Shown here in pieces: positions 10,201 through 18,444 of a stretch of 64,000 bases of DNA. Source of the DNA: Nocardia sp. SYP-A9097 (GTDB lineage Bacteria > Actinomycetota > Actinomycetes > Mycobacteriales > Mycobacteriaceae); the NCBI RefSeq assembly GCF_009649815.1, contig NZ_WJIC01000001.1, positions 744,001-808,000 on the forward strand, written 5' to 3'. Below the pieces are notes generated by a model. That model did not search any database, was not told the DNA's origin, and saw nothing but the letters and a program-made list of their open reading frames with translations. Position 1 is the first letter of the stretch; the number at the start of each line of letters is the position of its first letter. The position numbers and the translations under genes were made by a program.

Positions 10201-10430
10201 TCGGGCGCGGTATACAGCAGCACCACGTCACTGTTGTGATCGCGGCTGTACACCGAATCCTTCAGTACCGCTGCCTGTGTCGATTGTGAATTGGGGTCGA
10301 ACCAGCCGCTGGAGCTGAGGTGGTCCTCGACTCCGAGCCCGAAGGCGCCGAGCGAGAGCAGGGCAGCGACCACCGCACCTAGAACGGTATAGCGCAGCTT
10401 GTAGACCAGGTCGCCCCAGCGGGTGAACAC
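7287..10430 (-). CDS. mmpL3: MmpL3-like RND transporter (trehalose monomycolate exporter)
   Basis: 1047 residues, inner membrane. Family knowledge: MmpL3 moves trehalose monomycolate across the membrane using the proton gradient. Helix 1 is at about 14-33, followed by a periplasmic porter domain, helices 2-6 (about 186-370), a second porter domain and helices 7-12 to about 715. The proton-relay pairs are present: Asp253-Tyr254 in GLAIDYGLF and the Asp-Tyr of GLSVDYEVF. The GTG start at 10430 shares its G with the TAG stop of the upstream NYN gene. After about residue 735 comes a hydrophilic tail of about 310 residues rich in Pro, Ala and Thr, ending in a charged segment. Neighbours match the mycobacterial mmpL3 locus. 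Confidence 0.93.
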   Translation of the reverse strand: MFTRWGDLVYKLRYTVLGAVVAALLSLGAFGLGVEDHLSSSGWFDPNSQSTQAAVLKDSVYSRDHNSDVVLLYTAPDGKTVDDPAWNQKVIDSLNALPKKYPQIAKVNVSPWKTDTGQQLAQAVSPDRKRAFASVALNGNNDNEMLQAYGAVQNAFSIPDVRVEVGGLQPIAYTLNNTIASDVKRMEMLALPAVAVLLFFIFGGIVAAALPLIIGGLTIIAANGMIMALTKYTEVNSFVSAVVSMIGLGLAIDYGLFIVSRFREELAEGYDTRAAVRRSVMTAGRTVTSSATMIIAASAGMLLFPQGFLKSVAYGTIAAVLLAMITSLTVLPALLSILGPRVDSLSLKWIRKTKTAEEIENGFWGKLTAWVMKHPLKVAIPLTIGLLLLIIPVKNLQFGGISETYLPPTNSVRLAQQHFDETFPLRKSDPVQLVITTDNSKDIGPILQQANKAPGLVKNAQFGIPAKPPNGSNVWVSEATVEDSAHPESTVDYLRSMDLPDGVEVAVTGQPVMMMDSLSSLLDRMPWMIGIVLLVTTILMFLTFGSLVLPLKAALMSALGLGSTLGILTWIFIDGHGASLLNFTPQPITAPVLVLIIAIIYGLSVDYEVFLLSRMVEARAQGASTTEAVRQGTAQTGRIITAAALILLVVTGAFAFSDLVMMQYIAYGMVAALFIDATVLRMLLVPATMKLLGDDCWWAPAWMKRIQQKIGLGEPMLADERPGGGEVVDLVKTTPITDPVTMQMPALTDTGALRLRKPRPARKIDINSEAPTQRIAKSSGPILGTPDSAAPSGSGKPFGPPQSAPVIPPADNPPAPDFNAPLTNLGAPGGTVPAVSSGSTGAGFRSAAEDTPTTDFGVTAGSGVTPRTIDSGAMPGTMPTNGGFDTPAPAAEAPAAAPSVIPSVSAPVPAPTPAAPAPAAPAAPVQAAAQQDSPRETPHAVGAERVLPPPSGSQKLPPHPATRAQLYQPHEAQELLESDAAQPHPTHHSAEDEPQGGGRSSIEQWMSDLRSARRRTGQTDDDDEGKHRGGDGRTVSVNELIRRQNRD

Positions 10431-11176
10431 TAAGCGACTCCTTGAGCGGGGCGGGAGGTGAGCAATGCCGTCAGCGGCCGGAACGGCTGCAGCCATGCTC
10501 CCTCGTCGGGCAGCGAGTCGAGGCTCACCCTGGGCAGCGGTTCACGGAACACGCCCGGGATGTCCTCTAGGTCGATGAACTCGAGAATATCCGACGTGAC
10601 CGCCCAGCTCGCGTGCTCGCGGAATCCGAGCACCTGAACGGGCACTCCGCTGGCGGCGATCTCCTCGAGCGGTGCACGGAAGGCCTGGCCATCGGCGGAA
10701 GCGACCATGATTCCGGCCAGCCCCGCGCCGCGGCGGCGTAACTCGATATGGGCGAGCATATCGCTGTCGACGTCGGAATCTTCGTCGATTTTCGGTTTCG
10801 CGAAGACCGCGTAGCCGACATTGCGCAGCGCCTCCACCCAAGGCCGCACCACATCGGCGGTGCCGGGGGCGATATTGGTGAAGACGGTGGCTTCGGGCTC
10901 CACCCGCTGGCGGCTGCCGACCGACAGCTCCGCCGTGCGCGCGAGCAGCCAGCGGCCGAGCGCGTCGAAACGCGGCCGGTACGCGGCGGTGGGCCGGCCG
11001 CCGAGAATGGCACCGAGCCCCATATCGAGATTCGGTGCGTCCCAGACGAGTAGGACGCGACGGAAGTCGGTACTACTGCCGGAAAGGCCGGTGGTGCCCG
11101 CTAGTTCGGAAGAGGTAGTGCCGTGCATTATTTCGGCAACATCCGCGACCTCCGGGGCCATCTCACTGACGCTCAT
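10430..11176 (-). CDS. NYN-domain (PIN-like) protein, Rv0207c homologue
   Basis: 248 residues. The N-terminal 35 are unstructured. The NYN nuclease-like fold follows: VLLVWDAPNLDMGLG (first Asp/Asn pair), SDVDSDMLAHIE (acidic cluster) and MVASADGQAF (third acidic site), so the metal-binding residues of an RNase fold are kept. The family is suspected to process RNA; no substrate is known. Its start overlaps the trmB stop by 4 bases (ATGA) and its TAG stop overlaps the mmpL3 GTG start by 1 base. Tight coupling to trmB and mmpL3 is also known in mycobacteria. Confidence 0.88.
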   Translation of the reverse strand: MSVSEMAPEVADVAEIMHGTTSSELAGTTGLSGSSTDFRRVLLVWDAPNLDMGLGAILGGRPTAAYRPRFDALGRWLLARTAELSVGSRQRVEPEATVFTNIAPGTADVVRPWVEALRNVGYAVFAKPKIDEDSDVDSDMLAHIELRRRGAGLAGIMVASADGQAFRAPLEEIAASGVPVQVLGFREHASWAVTSDILEFIDLEDIPGVFREPLPRVSLDSLPDEGAWLQPFRPLTALLTSRPAQGVA

Positions 11177-12000
11177 GACTCGATCTTCCCCCAGATGAAC
11201 TCCGTGATGGCGCTACCCGCGCGGAGTCCTTTTCCTTCGAACTTGGTAATCGGACGTTCAAAACCGATCGGTGCGGTTTCAAGGTACCGCGAAGAGTCCC
11301 CTCCCGTGGCCTCATTCATGCCGATGAGCTGCGATTCTCCCTTACCGACCTCGGCAATGTGCTCGGCATAATCGGCGTGATCGGTCGCCACATGCAACAC
11401 GCCGCCGGGCTTCAGGCGACTCGCGATAAGGGTCAGGGTCGCGGGCTGCAGCAGCCGGCGCTTATGGTGCCGCGCCTTCGGCCACGGGTCCGGAAAGAAG
11501 ACCCGGACACCCGTCAGCGATTCCGGAGCAATCATGTTTTCGAGTACATCGACCGCGTCACCGCGCAGGAGTCGAATGTTCTCGATGTTCTCCCGCTCGA
11601 CCCGCTGTACCAGCTGGGCCAGGCCCGGCTTGTAGACCTCGACGCCGATCAGATTGAACTCCGGCTCGGCCTGCGCCATGGCCGCGGTGGCCGTGCCGGT
11701 GCCGCAACCGATCTCGATGATCAGCGGCGCGGTCCGGCCGAACCAGGCGTCGGCGTCCAGCCGGCGATCGGAGACGTCCGCGCCGATGCGCGGCCACATC
11801 CGGGTCCAGGATTCCTGCTGCGGCGGCGTCAGCGCGCCCCGGCGCGAGCGGAAGCTGGTGACCCGGGGGTAGAGGCGGTTACCGCCCACGGCGCGTGGCA
11901 CGCCCTCGACGGCGTGATCACCGTCACCGGCGTGGTCGGCGGACCGCGGTCCGGGGACTGACTCGGCAGTGTGGTTCGCGGCGTCGTTCACGGCGTCCAT
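11173..12000 (-). CDS. trmB: tRNA (guanine-N7-)-methyltransferase
   Basis: 275 residues; methylates G46 of tRNAs using S-adenosylmethionine. Motif I is IIEIGCGTGTATAAM, and the TrmB signature FFPDPWPKARHHKRRL is present with its Asp-Pro-Trp-Pro core and basic stretch. GVLHVATDHADYAEHI is the conserved late motif. The N-terminal 40 residues are a variable extension. The ATG at 12000 lies 59 bases after the lipase stop, so it may be read from the lipase promoter, its own, or both. The stop overlaps the NYN start. Confidence 0.95.
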   Translation of the reverse strand: MDAVNDAANHTAESVPGPRSADHAGDGDHAVEGVPRAVGGNRLYPRVTSFRSRRGALTPPQQESWTRMWPRIGADVSDRRLDADAWFGRTAPLIIEIGCGTGTATAAMAQAEPEFNLIGVEVYKPGLAQLVQRVERENIENIRLLRGDAVDVLENMIAPESLTGVRVFFPDPWPKARHHKRRLLQPATLTLIASRLKPGGVLHVATDHADYAEHIAEVGKGESQLIGMNEATGGDSSRYLETAPIGFERPITKFEGKGLRAGSAITEFIWGKIES

Positions 12001-12059
12001 TGTCCAGTATCGGATGGTTAGCGCAGCAATCGACTACGTGTTCGGGCGTATGCCATCAC

Positions 12060-13556
12060 TCAGGCTGCCAGGCCCGACTCCTCGGCAGCGACCTGCCCCG
12101 ACTCGGATGTCAGGGACAGTCCGAGCGTGACTCGCATTGCGGTAGTTGCCATTTCCACCATGCCGCGCCAATGCGCGGGCGAGAGCGCCACCGACCAGAC
12201 GGTCTTGGTTGTGGGTTCTGTGAGAGTTTTCCCGGCGATCCGATCGGCCAGCCAATCCAGGCTGAGTGGGGTCGCCAAGGGTAGTAGGGAGAAGTGTTCG
12301 CTCAGCCGATCGCGGACGTACCAGACCGACGCGCCCGCCTCCCGGTACCGCTCCACCTGACCGTCGATCCCCGCCACGTCGATGACCTGGTCATTCACCG
12401 GATGCACGACCAGTACCGGGCACGTGGGCGCGGTATTGCCGAGGCGGATGTCGTCGAACATGCCCTCCAGCTCCGGCAGCACCTCATGCAGCGGGCGGTG
12501 TAGCAGGTGTTCCATCCGACGGCCGATCAGCAGCGGCAGTGCCGCGATCGGGCCCAGACTCTGCACGCGATCGAGAATGCGGCGGCCCTCCTCGGTGAAA
12601 TCCTTGCGGACCACATCCGCGAGCGCCGGATACACGCGCTGCAGCGCCGAGACGACGATCGCCGGGAAACCGGCGTACATGCCGCCGTTCAAATTCATGA
12701 ACACCTCGCGGGGATCACCCACGGGCGCGCCGAGCGCGGCACCGACGATATTCAACTCCGGCGCGTACTCCGGAGCCATCTCGATGGTCCACGAACTGGC
12801 CATACCGCCACCGGAGTAACCCCACACCGCGACCTTGGTATCCGGCCGCAAACCCAGCGGGGCGAAGCCGAGCGCCGCGCGTACCCCGTCGAGCGAGCGA
12901 TAGCCGGGCTCCCGTGCCGCACCGAAATTCCCTTGCTGCCCTACATGATCCGCGATCGTCACCGCCCAGCCGCGGCGCAGCGCGTTCGCCACCAGCAGCC
13001 ACTCCAACTGGGTGATCGAGCCCGGCGACACCGCGCCGAGCCGCAATGCGTAGGACGGCGCGCAGCGATCGGTGACCGCGTCGATCGCCGAACCGAACGC
13101 CAGCAGCGGCCGCTCCGGATCCGGCGTCGCGCCCTTCGGCAGCAGCACCGTGGTGACCGCCACCTCCGGCTTCCCATCCAGATCGGTGCTGCGATACAGC
13201 AGCTGCCACGCCGCCACCTGCTGCGGGACGATCCCGAGCAGCGCCAATTCCACTGGGCGACTACGCAGTACGGTGCCGGGAGCCTGCTGGGCGAAACCGT
13301 GGGGTGCGCGGAAGAAGGGATCCTTGCCGGGCGGCAGCGGCCGGGCCGAGGCCGGGGCACGCCACTGCGCACCGCGATCATTGACCGCGAGCGATCCGGC
13401 ATTACGAACAGCGAGCGCCGTGGTCGGGGCGACGGGCGCGGTGGTCGAGGCCGTGGTGGAAGCGTCGACGGTATCCGCGAGCACCTGCCGCACCATCGGA
13501 TCGGGCTGTCCCGCAGGCGAATCGGCCGTGGTCAAGGCATCAGCGGTAACGGTCAT
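12060..13556 (-). CDS. LIP-family lipase/esterase
   Basis: 498 residues with the fold of the secretory lipase (LIP/Candida-type) family that is expanded in Nocardia and related genera. The nucleophile elbow is VWGYSGGGMASSW (catalytic Ser). VHPVNDQVIDVAG holds the probable catalytic Asp and LSEHFSLLP the probable His. Residues 1-70 are Ala/Thr-rich with no clear signal peptide, although members are often secreted. Start ATG at 13556 with GGAGG 5 bases upstream. It precedes trmB on the same strand, whereas in mycobacteria I recall no lipase at this position, so it looks like an addition to the locus. Confidence 0.85.
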   Translation of the reverse strand: MTVTADALTTADSPAGQPDPMVRQVLADTVDASTTASTTAPVAPTTALAVRNAGSLAVNDRGAQWRAPASARPLPPGKDPFFRAPHGFAQQAPGTVLRSRPVELALLGIVPQQVAAWQLLYRSTDLDGKPEVAVTTVLLPKGATPDPERPLLAFGSAIDAVTDRCAPSYALRLGAVSPGSITQLEWLLVANALRRGWAVTIADHVGQQGNFGAAREPGYRSLDGVRAALGFAPLGLRPDTKVAVWGYSGGGMASSWTIEMAPEYAPELNIVGAALGAPVGDPREVFMNLNGGMYAGFPAIVVSALQRVYPALADVVRKDFTEEGRRILDRVQSLGPIAALPLLIGRRMEHLLHRPLHEVLPELEGMFDDIRLGNTAPTCPVLVVHPVNDQVIDVAGIDGQVERYREAGASVWYVRDRLSEHFSLLPLATPLSLDWLADRIAGKTLTEPTTKTVWSVALSPAHWRGMVEMATTAMRVTLGLSLTSESGQVAAEESGLAA

Positions 13557-13799
13557 CGCAACCTCCGTGTGTGAGTCCGGCTGTCGGACCCGAGGGAACC
13601 GTCGCTGCCGCTATCGGCTGAACAGCCGACCGGATCGAAACCCTAGGGGAGATCACGGTGTCTGGGAAGAGCGGTTCCGCCGAATTATCCTGTCGCACAG
13701 ATAGACCCGCACTTCAGCCGCTTTTGTGATCTCGCCGGTCGGACCTATTCGCGGCCCGAACCGGCCCCGAGCGCACGGTGCGCCGATTACGCTGCCCAC

Positions 13800-14489
13800 G
13801 TGCCGGCAGGGCGATCACCGCGCATCCAGATCACCGGCCGTGCCCGCGCCGGTAAGTCCACCGTGCGAAACGCGTTGTCCCTCATGACCGCTGAGGAGAC
13901 CTCGCCGATCGACGCACCCGAGCAAGCCGATCCGATCCTGGACGCGGACCTGTTCCTATATATCCTCCCCGGCACCCTCACCCCGGCCGACCGCCGCGCG
14001 CTCGCCCCGCTCGCTCCGGATCGGACCCTGGTGATCCTGAACAAGGCCGACGCCATCGGTCACCGCTGGTCCGATGCCGCGCAGGCCGCCGACCGCCACA
14101 CCGAAACGCTCGGCCTGCTCACCCTCCCCGCCGTGGCGTCCCTCGCCGCCCGCACCCGCGCGGGCACCTTCACCGAAGCCGACCTGAAAACCCTGCGTCG
14201 CCACCACGGCAGCACCGACCCGGCCTTCACCCTCACCCCGGACATCTTCGCCGACCCCGTTATCGCCGAAGATGACTCGGCTCGCCGATCCCTCCTGGAT
14301 CGCTGGGACCTGTACGGCGTCTCCTGCGCCCTCGCGGCCCTGCGCCGTGCCCCGGACCTCGCGCCCCAGCCGCTCCTGCAAATCCTGCACTCCGCCAGCG
14401 GAATGGACCCGATCTACCGGGCCCTGCACGAACGCTACGAACAAGCCGTCGCGGCGATCGCCCGCGAGTCGGATGCGGGCGCGCTGTAG
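13800..14489 (+). CDS. Small dynamin-like/GTPase protein, Rv0209-like
   Basis: 229 residues. The P-loop GRARAGKST (residues 13-21) and the guanine-specificity motif LNKAD (near residue 80) mark a GTPase domain. The region between them is short and the usual switch II DxxG is replaced by a DADLFLYIL segment, so it is a reduced G domain. The C-terminal half is helical. No membrane helix. GTG start at 13800. The gene lies 62 bases before a larger gene with a membrane-anchored coiled-coil architecture, resembling paired bacterial dynamin-like proteins (IniA/IniC, DynA/DynB). Membrane remodelling is an inference. Confidence 0.65.
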   Translation: MPAGRSPRIQITGRARAGKSTVRNALSLMTAEETSPIDAPEQADPILDADLFLYILPGTLTPADRRALAPLAPDRTLVILNKADAIGHRWSDAAQAADRHTETLGLLTLPAVASLAARTRAGTFTEADLKTLRRHHGSTDPAFTLTPDIFADPVIAEDDSARRSLLDRWDLYGVSCALAALRRAPDLAPQPLLQILHSASGMDPIYRALHERYEQAVAAIARESDAGAL

Positions 14490-14551
14490 CCCCGCGGACC
14501 GCCGATCCGCTATTCATCCCAACCCGATCCGCCCGGGGCAACGAATATTCG

Positions 14552-16180
14552 GTGTTGGACCGCGAACCTGAACCCCTACCCGGATCGGCACCGTCTCCCT
14601 TCGCATTGGATTTGCCGCCAGTCGAAAGAACGCTGCCACCACCTGAACCCGTTCCGCCGGTTCAGGTCCCCGAGGTGCGGCCGACTGGACTATCCGCTGC
14701 GGCGGAAGCGATTGTGACGCGGTGGAATCCGCATGGCATGGCGCTGCTGCTGGCAATGCGCGGTAGTACGGAGCCGAAGACCGGAGCGGTCGCGCTGGTC
14801 GGTGACGATGATGTGCAGGTCGCGCTGCTACGGGCCGAATTGGCCAGGTGCGCACCGCGAGTGGAGTTTCTGACCGGCGATGAGGTGGGTGCGGGGCCGC
14901 GGCGACCGGCGGCGGTGGCCTGCGTAGTGCTCGAATCGGGCACGCCGATCGGGCGGGAGATACTGGCGGTGGTGCGGGCATTGCGGGCCGAGGGGACTCG
15001 GATCGTGTTCGCGCTGGCCGGTTTTCACGCGCATCGGGAATGGCGGGAGATACGGGATCGGAATGCCGAGCTGCTGTCGGGGCACGTGCCGGACGGATAT
15101 ATAGCGGGGGAGCGGGTCGAGATCCTGCCGGTATCGGCGCGGATGGCGGTGGTGGCGCGGGCGAACGGGAATGCGGCGCTGGGGGATCGGTCGGGGATCG
15201 GGTTGTTGCACGCGCGGCTGGTAGCGGCCGTCGGGGCGGGAGCGGTGCGCGATCAGACGGCGATGGTCCGGGAGCGGGTGCTCGGTGAGACACGGGCGCG
15301 GATCCAACAGGAGTTGGACAGGCTGCGCACCGGCGGGGATGTGGCGGTGTTGCGGGCGGAGCGGGCGACGCTGCTGGCGGTGAATGACGGCGGGCGCGGG
15401 ACGGCCATGTCGATGCTGCGGAATCGGACACATTTGGCGCGGGTGGATTTACTGCACGACGCCGGAGTGCGGATTCGGGCGTTGAATGCGGCCGCGCGCA
15501 CCGAGATCGAGCGGTTGCCGCGCACCGCACACGCCGGTTATCCACAGGGCTTACAGGTTTCGGTGGAAAAGATCACACATGAAACGGATCGCTCCATTCA
15601 AGCCCGGCTCCTGGAATTGGAGGAGTTGATCGAGAAGACCGTTCGCCCTGCGGAACCGGCGGTCGAGCCGTCGGGCGCGCTGCCCGCGCCGATCCGGGGT
15701 GATCGGCGGCCGCGGGTCGGCCCGGATCCGGAACCACGCTGCCGGGGTGTCGAAGATCATCTGACAATCGCGCTCGGGGCATCGGCGGGCTTCGGGCTGG
15801 GCCGGCTGCTGGTGATTCCGCTGGCGTGGTGGGCGGCGGCCGAATACGCCATTGTTCCGGTCGGTCTGTTGCTCGGCGTGGCCGTCGCGGGCTGGGTGGT
15901 GCGGGCCCGCAAACAACTGGCTGAGCGCGCTCATTTACGGCAGTGGGTGGCAGACGCGCTGGTCAACGTGAAGGCGCAGCTGGAGCAGCGGGTGGCGACG
16001 GCGGTGGTCGAGGCGGAGGAGCGACTCACCGAACAGGTGCTGCGGGCAAGCACCGCCCGCATGGTCGAAACAGACCGTCGGGTCGGTGAATTGGAGGCGC
16101 AATTGCGGCACGCGGCGCAACGGAGACCCGCTTTGTTGACGGCATGTGAACGTGACCTGAACGCACTCGATTTCGCATAA
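14552..16180 (+). CDS. Dynamin-like partner, membrane-anchored helical protein, Rv0210-like
   Basis: 542 residues. After a Pro-rich start, residues 50-190 resemble a degenerate GTPase domain: a [14 protein letters not shown] strand/turn without a Walker lysine and a [14 protein letters not shown] segment. Long helices at about 210-365 resemble a dynamin stalk (repeated Arg/Glu heptads). Two adjacent hydrophobic helices (about 405-450) form a membrane hairpin, followed by a coiled coil to the end. The absent P-loop suggests the smaller upstream gene supplies nucleotide hydrolysis (inference). GTG start at 14552. Confidence 0.6.
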   Translation: MLDREPEPLPGSAPSPFALDLPPVERTLPPPEPVPPVQVPEVRPTGLSAAAEAIVTRWNPHGMALLLAMRGSTEPKTGAVALVGDDDVQVALLRAELARCAPRVEFLTGDEVGAGPRRPAAVACVVLESGTPIGREILAVVRALRAEGTRIVFALAGFHAHREWREIRDRNAELLSGHVPDGYIAGERVEILPVSARMAVVARANGNAALGDRSGIGLLHARLVAAVGAGAVRDQTAMVRERVLGETRARIQQELDRLRTGGDVAVLRAERATLLAVNDGGRGTAMSMLRNRTHLARVDLLHDAGVRIRALNAAARTEIERLPRTAHAGYPQGLQVSVEKITHETDRSIQARLLELEELIEKTVRPAEPAVEPSGALPAPIRGDRRPRVGPDPEPRCRGVEDHLTIALGASAGFGLGRLLVIPLAWWAAAEYAIVPVGLLLGVAVAGWVVRARKQLAERAHLRQWVADALVNVKAQLEQRVATAVVEAEERLTEQVLRASTARMVETDRRVGELEAQLRHAAQRRPALLTACERDLNALDFA

Positions 16181-16403
16181 TCGCTGGTCGGAGGTTTCGA
16201 CCCGGTACCGACTGGACAACCCGATTCCATACCCCGGGATATATGGCGTTAACCTCTATGGCAGGAACCTGGGCGTCCGCTTGGTCCTTGTACGCCGTCC
16301 AGCCGGGGCGAGCTACCTGCAAGGCGACGGTGGGTGCCTTGCCGCAATGGTGGCACTCGGTGTCGCGAGCACCCCGGGCCACCCAATTCAGGAGAGTTGT
16401 TTC

Positions 16404-18230
16404 ATGACCTCAGCGACCATTCCTGGTCTTCACGATGGCACCGCGCCCACCGAGCACAAGGAACTGCTTGCCTGGGTACAGGAGGTCGCAGAACTCACCC
16501 AGCCAGACCGCGTGGTCTGGGTGGACGGCTCCGAGGAAGAGGCGATGCGGCTCTCCGAGCAGCTCGTCGCGGCCGGCACGTTCAAGAAGCTGAACGAGGC
16601 CAAGAAGCCGAACTCGTACCTCGCCCTCTCCGATCCCTCCGACGTCGCGCGCGTCGAATCTCGCACCTACATCTGTTCGCGCAATGAAATCGACGCCGGA
16701 CCCACCAACAACTGGGTCGATCCGTCCGAGATGCGCGCCACCATGTCCGAGCTGTACCGCGGCTCGATGAAGGGCCGCACCATGTACGTGGTGCCGTTCT
16801 GCATGGGCCCGCTCGGCGCGGAAGACCCCAAGCTGGGCGTCGAACTCACCGACTCCGAGTACGTCGTGGTGTCCATGCGCGTGATGACCCGCGCCGGCAC
16901 CGCCGCGCTGGAGAAGCTCGGCACCGATCGCCCGTTCGTGAAGGCGCTGCACTCCGTGGGCGCGCCGCTCGGCGAGGGCCAGGCCGATGTGCCGTGGCCG
17001 TGCAACGACACCAAGTACATCACCCACTTCCCCGAGGACCGCGAAATCTGGTCCTACGGTTCGGGTTACGGCGGCAACGCGCTGCTGGGCAAGAAGTGCT
17101 ACTCGCTGCGTATCGCCTCCGCGATGGCGCACGACGAGGGCTGGCTGGCCGAGCACATGCTGATCCTCAAGCTCATCTCGCCGGAGAACAAGGCCTACTA
17201 CGTGGCCGCCGCCTTCCCGTCGGCCTGCGGCAAGACCAACCTCGCCATGATCCAGCCGACCATCCCGGGCTGGCGCGCCGAAACCCTCGGCGACGACATT
17301 GCCTGGATGCGGTTCGGCAAGGACGGGCAGCTCTACGCCGTCAACCCGGAGTTCGGTTTCTTCGGCGTCGCGCCGGGCACCAACCACTCCTCCAACCCCA
17401 ACGCCATGGCCACCATCGACGCGGGCAACACGGTCTACACCAACGTGGCGCTCACCGATGACGGCGATGTGTGGTGGGAGGGCCTGGAGGGCCGGCCCGA
17501 TCACCTGATCGACTGGAAGGGCAACGACTGGCACGAGCGCGAGTCGGAAACCCTCGCCGCGCACCCGAACTCGCGGTACTGCACCCCGATGTCGCAGTGC
17601 CCCACCCTGGCCCCCGAATGGGACGACCCGCAGGGCGTGCCGATCTCGGCCATCCTGTTCGGCGGTCGCCGCAAGACCACCGTCCCGCTGGTGACCGAGT
17701 CCTTCGACTGGCAGCACGGCGTCTTCATGGGCGCGACGCTCTCCTCGGAGCAGACCGCCGCCGCCGAGGGCAAGGTCGGCACCGTCCGCCGCGACCCGAT
17801 GGCCATGCTCCCGTTCATGGGCTACCACGTCGGCGACTACCTGGGCCACTGGGTGAACCTCGGCAAGAACGCCGACGCCGACAAGCTGCCGAAGATCTTC
17901 TACGTCAACTGGTTCCGTCGCGGCGAGGACGGCCGCTTCCTGTGGCCCGGATTCGGTGAGAACTCCCGCGTGCTGGAGTGGATCATCGGCCGCATCGAAG
18001 GCACCGCCGAAGCCACCGCCACCCCGATCGGCAATGTGCCGGTCGCCACCAACCTCGACCTCGCGGGCCTGGACGTGGTCCCCGCCGACGTCGACGAGGC
18101 CCTGGCGGTCAACCCCGAAGAGTGGAAGCGCGAAATCCCGCTCATCGAGGAGTGGTTCCAGTTCATCGGCGACAAGCTGCCCTCGGGCGTGCGCGACGAA
18201 TTCGAGGCCCTGAAAGAGCGCCTCGGATAG
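16404..18230 (+). CDS. pckG: Phosphoenolpyruvate carboxykinase (GTP)
   Basis: 608 residues, the normal length of GTP-dependent PEPCK. It converts oxaloacetate + GTP to PEP + CO2 + GDP, the entry to gluconeogenesis. The P-loop region is [14 protein letters not shown] (Cys-Gly-Lys-Thr), and the metal/substrate region [18 protein letters not shown] and [15 protein letters not shown] are intact. ATG at 16404 with AGGAGAG 8 bases upstream. The 220-base leader contains a 7-bp hairpin (GCAAGGC at 16319 with GCCTTGC at 16336) that may matter for regulation. A strong terminator follows at 18394. It is next to lipid-degradation genes, consistent with growth on fatty acids. Confidence 0.97.
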   Translation: MTSATIPGLHDGTAPTEHKELLAWVQEVAELTQPDRVVWVDGSEEEAMRLSEQLVAAGTFKKLNEAKKPNSYLALSDPSDVARVESRTYICSRNEIDAGPTNNWVDPSEMRATMSELYRGSMKGRTMYVVPFCMGPLGAEDPKLGVELTDSEYVVVSMRVMTRAGTAALEKLGTDRPFVKALHSVGAPLGEGQADVPWPCNDTKYITHFPEDREIWSYGSGYGGNALLGKKCYSLRIASAMAHDEGWLAEHMLILKLISPENKAYYVAAAFPSACGKTNLAMIQPTIPGWRAETLGDDIAWMRFGKDGQLYAVNPEFGFFGVAPGTNHSSNPNAMATIDAGNTVYTNVALTDDGDVWWEGLEGRPDHLIDWKGNDWHERESETLAAHPNSRYCTPMSQCPTLAPEWDDPQGVPISAILFGGRRKTTVPLVTESFDWQHGVFMGATLSSEQTAAAEGKVGTVRRDPMAMLPFMGYHVGDYLGHWVNLGKNADADKLPKIFYVNWFRRGEDGRFLWPGFGENSRVLEWIIGRIEGTAEATATPIGNVPVATNLDLAGLDVVPADVDEALAVNPEEWKREIPLIEEWFQFIGDKLPSGVRDEFEALKERLG

Positions 18231-18393
18231 GTTGGGTTCTGCCGACGCGACAACTGATCTCGTGAGGTTCGGGTAACTCGTCGGGTACGGGCGAACTCAG
18301 CCGGTACCCGATCGCCGGTCCGCAACGTAACCCGCGGGGCGGGTTGGTGATCGGCAAAAGGCGCGGAGAGGCGGACTGAGCGCGCAGATTCCG

Positions 18394-18435
18394 AAACGGC
18401 CCGCCTGCACTTAACCGGTGTGGGCGGGCCGTTTT
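18394..18435. terminator. Bidirectional hairpin terminator
   Basis: A 9-bp stem, CGGCCCGCC (18397-18405) pairing with GGCGGGCCG (18423-18431), is flanked by AAA on the left and TTTT on the right. It serves the convergent pckG and aldehyde dehydrogenase genes. Confidence 0.8.
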
Positions 18436-18444
18436 CGTGATGCG

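Noticed and set aside
8973..10289. Antisense frame of 438 codons within mmpL3
   Set aside because: Fully inside mmpL3 on the opposite strand, no family similarity, Arg/His/Gln-rich.
16181..16403. Riboswitch in the pckG leader
   Set aside because: Only one 7-bp hairpin is seen and no known aptamer core could be recognised.
16410..17849. 479-codon frame antisense to pckG
   Set aside because: Same cause: opposite-strand shadow of a highly conserved gene.
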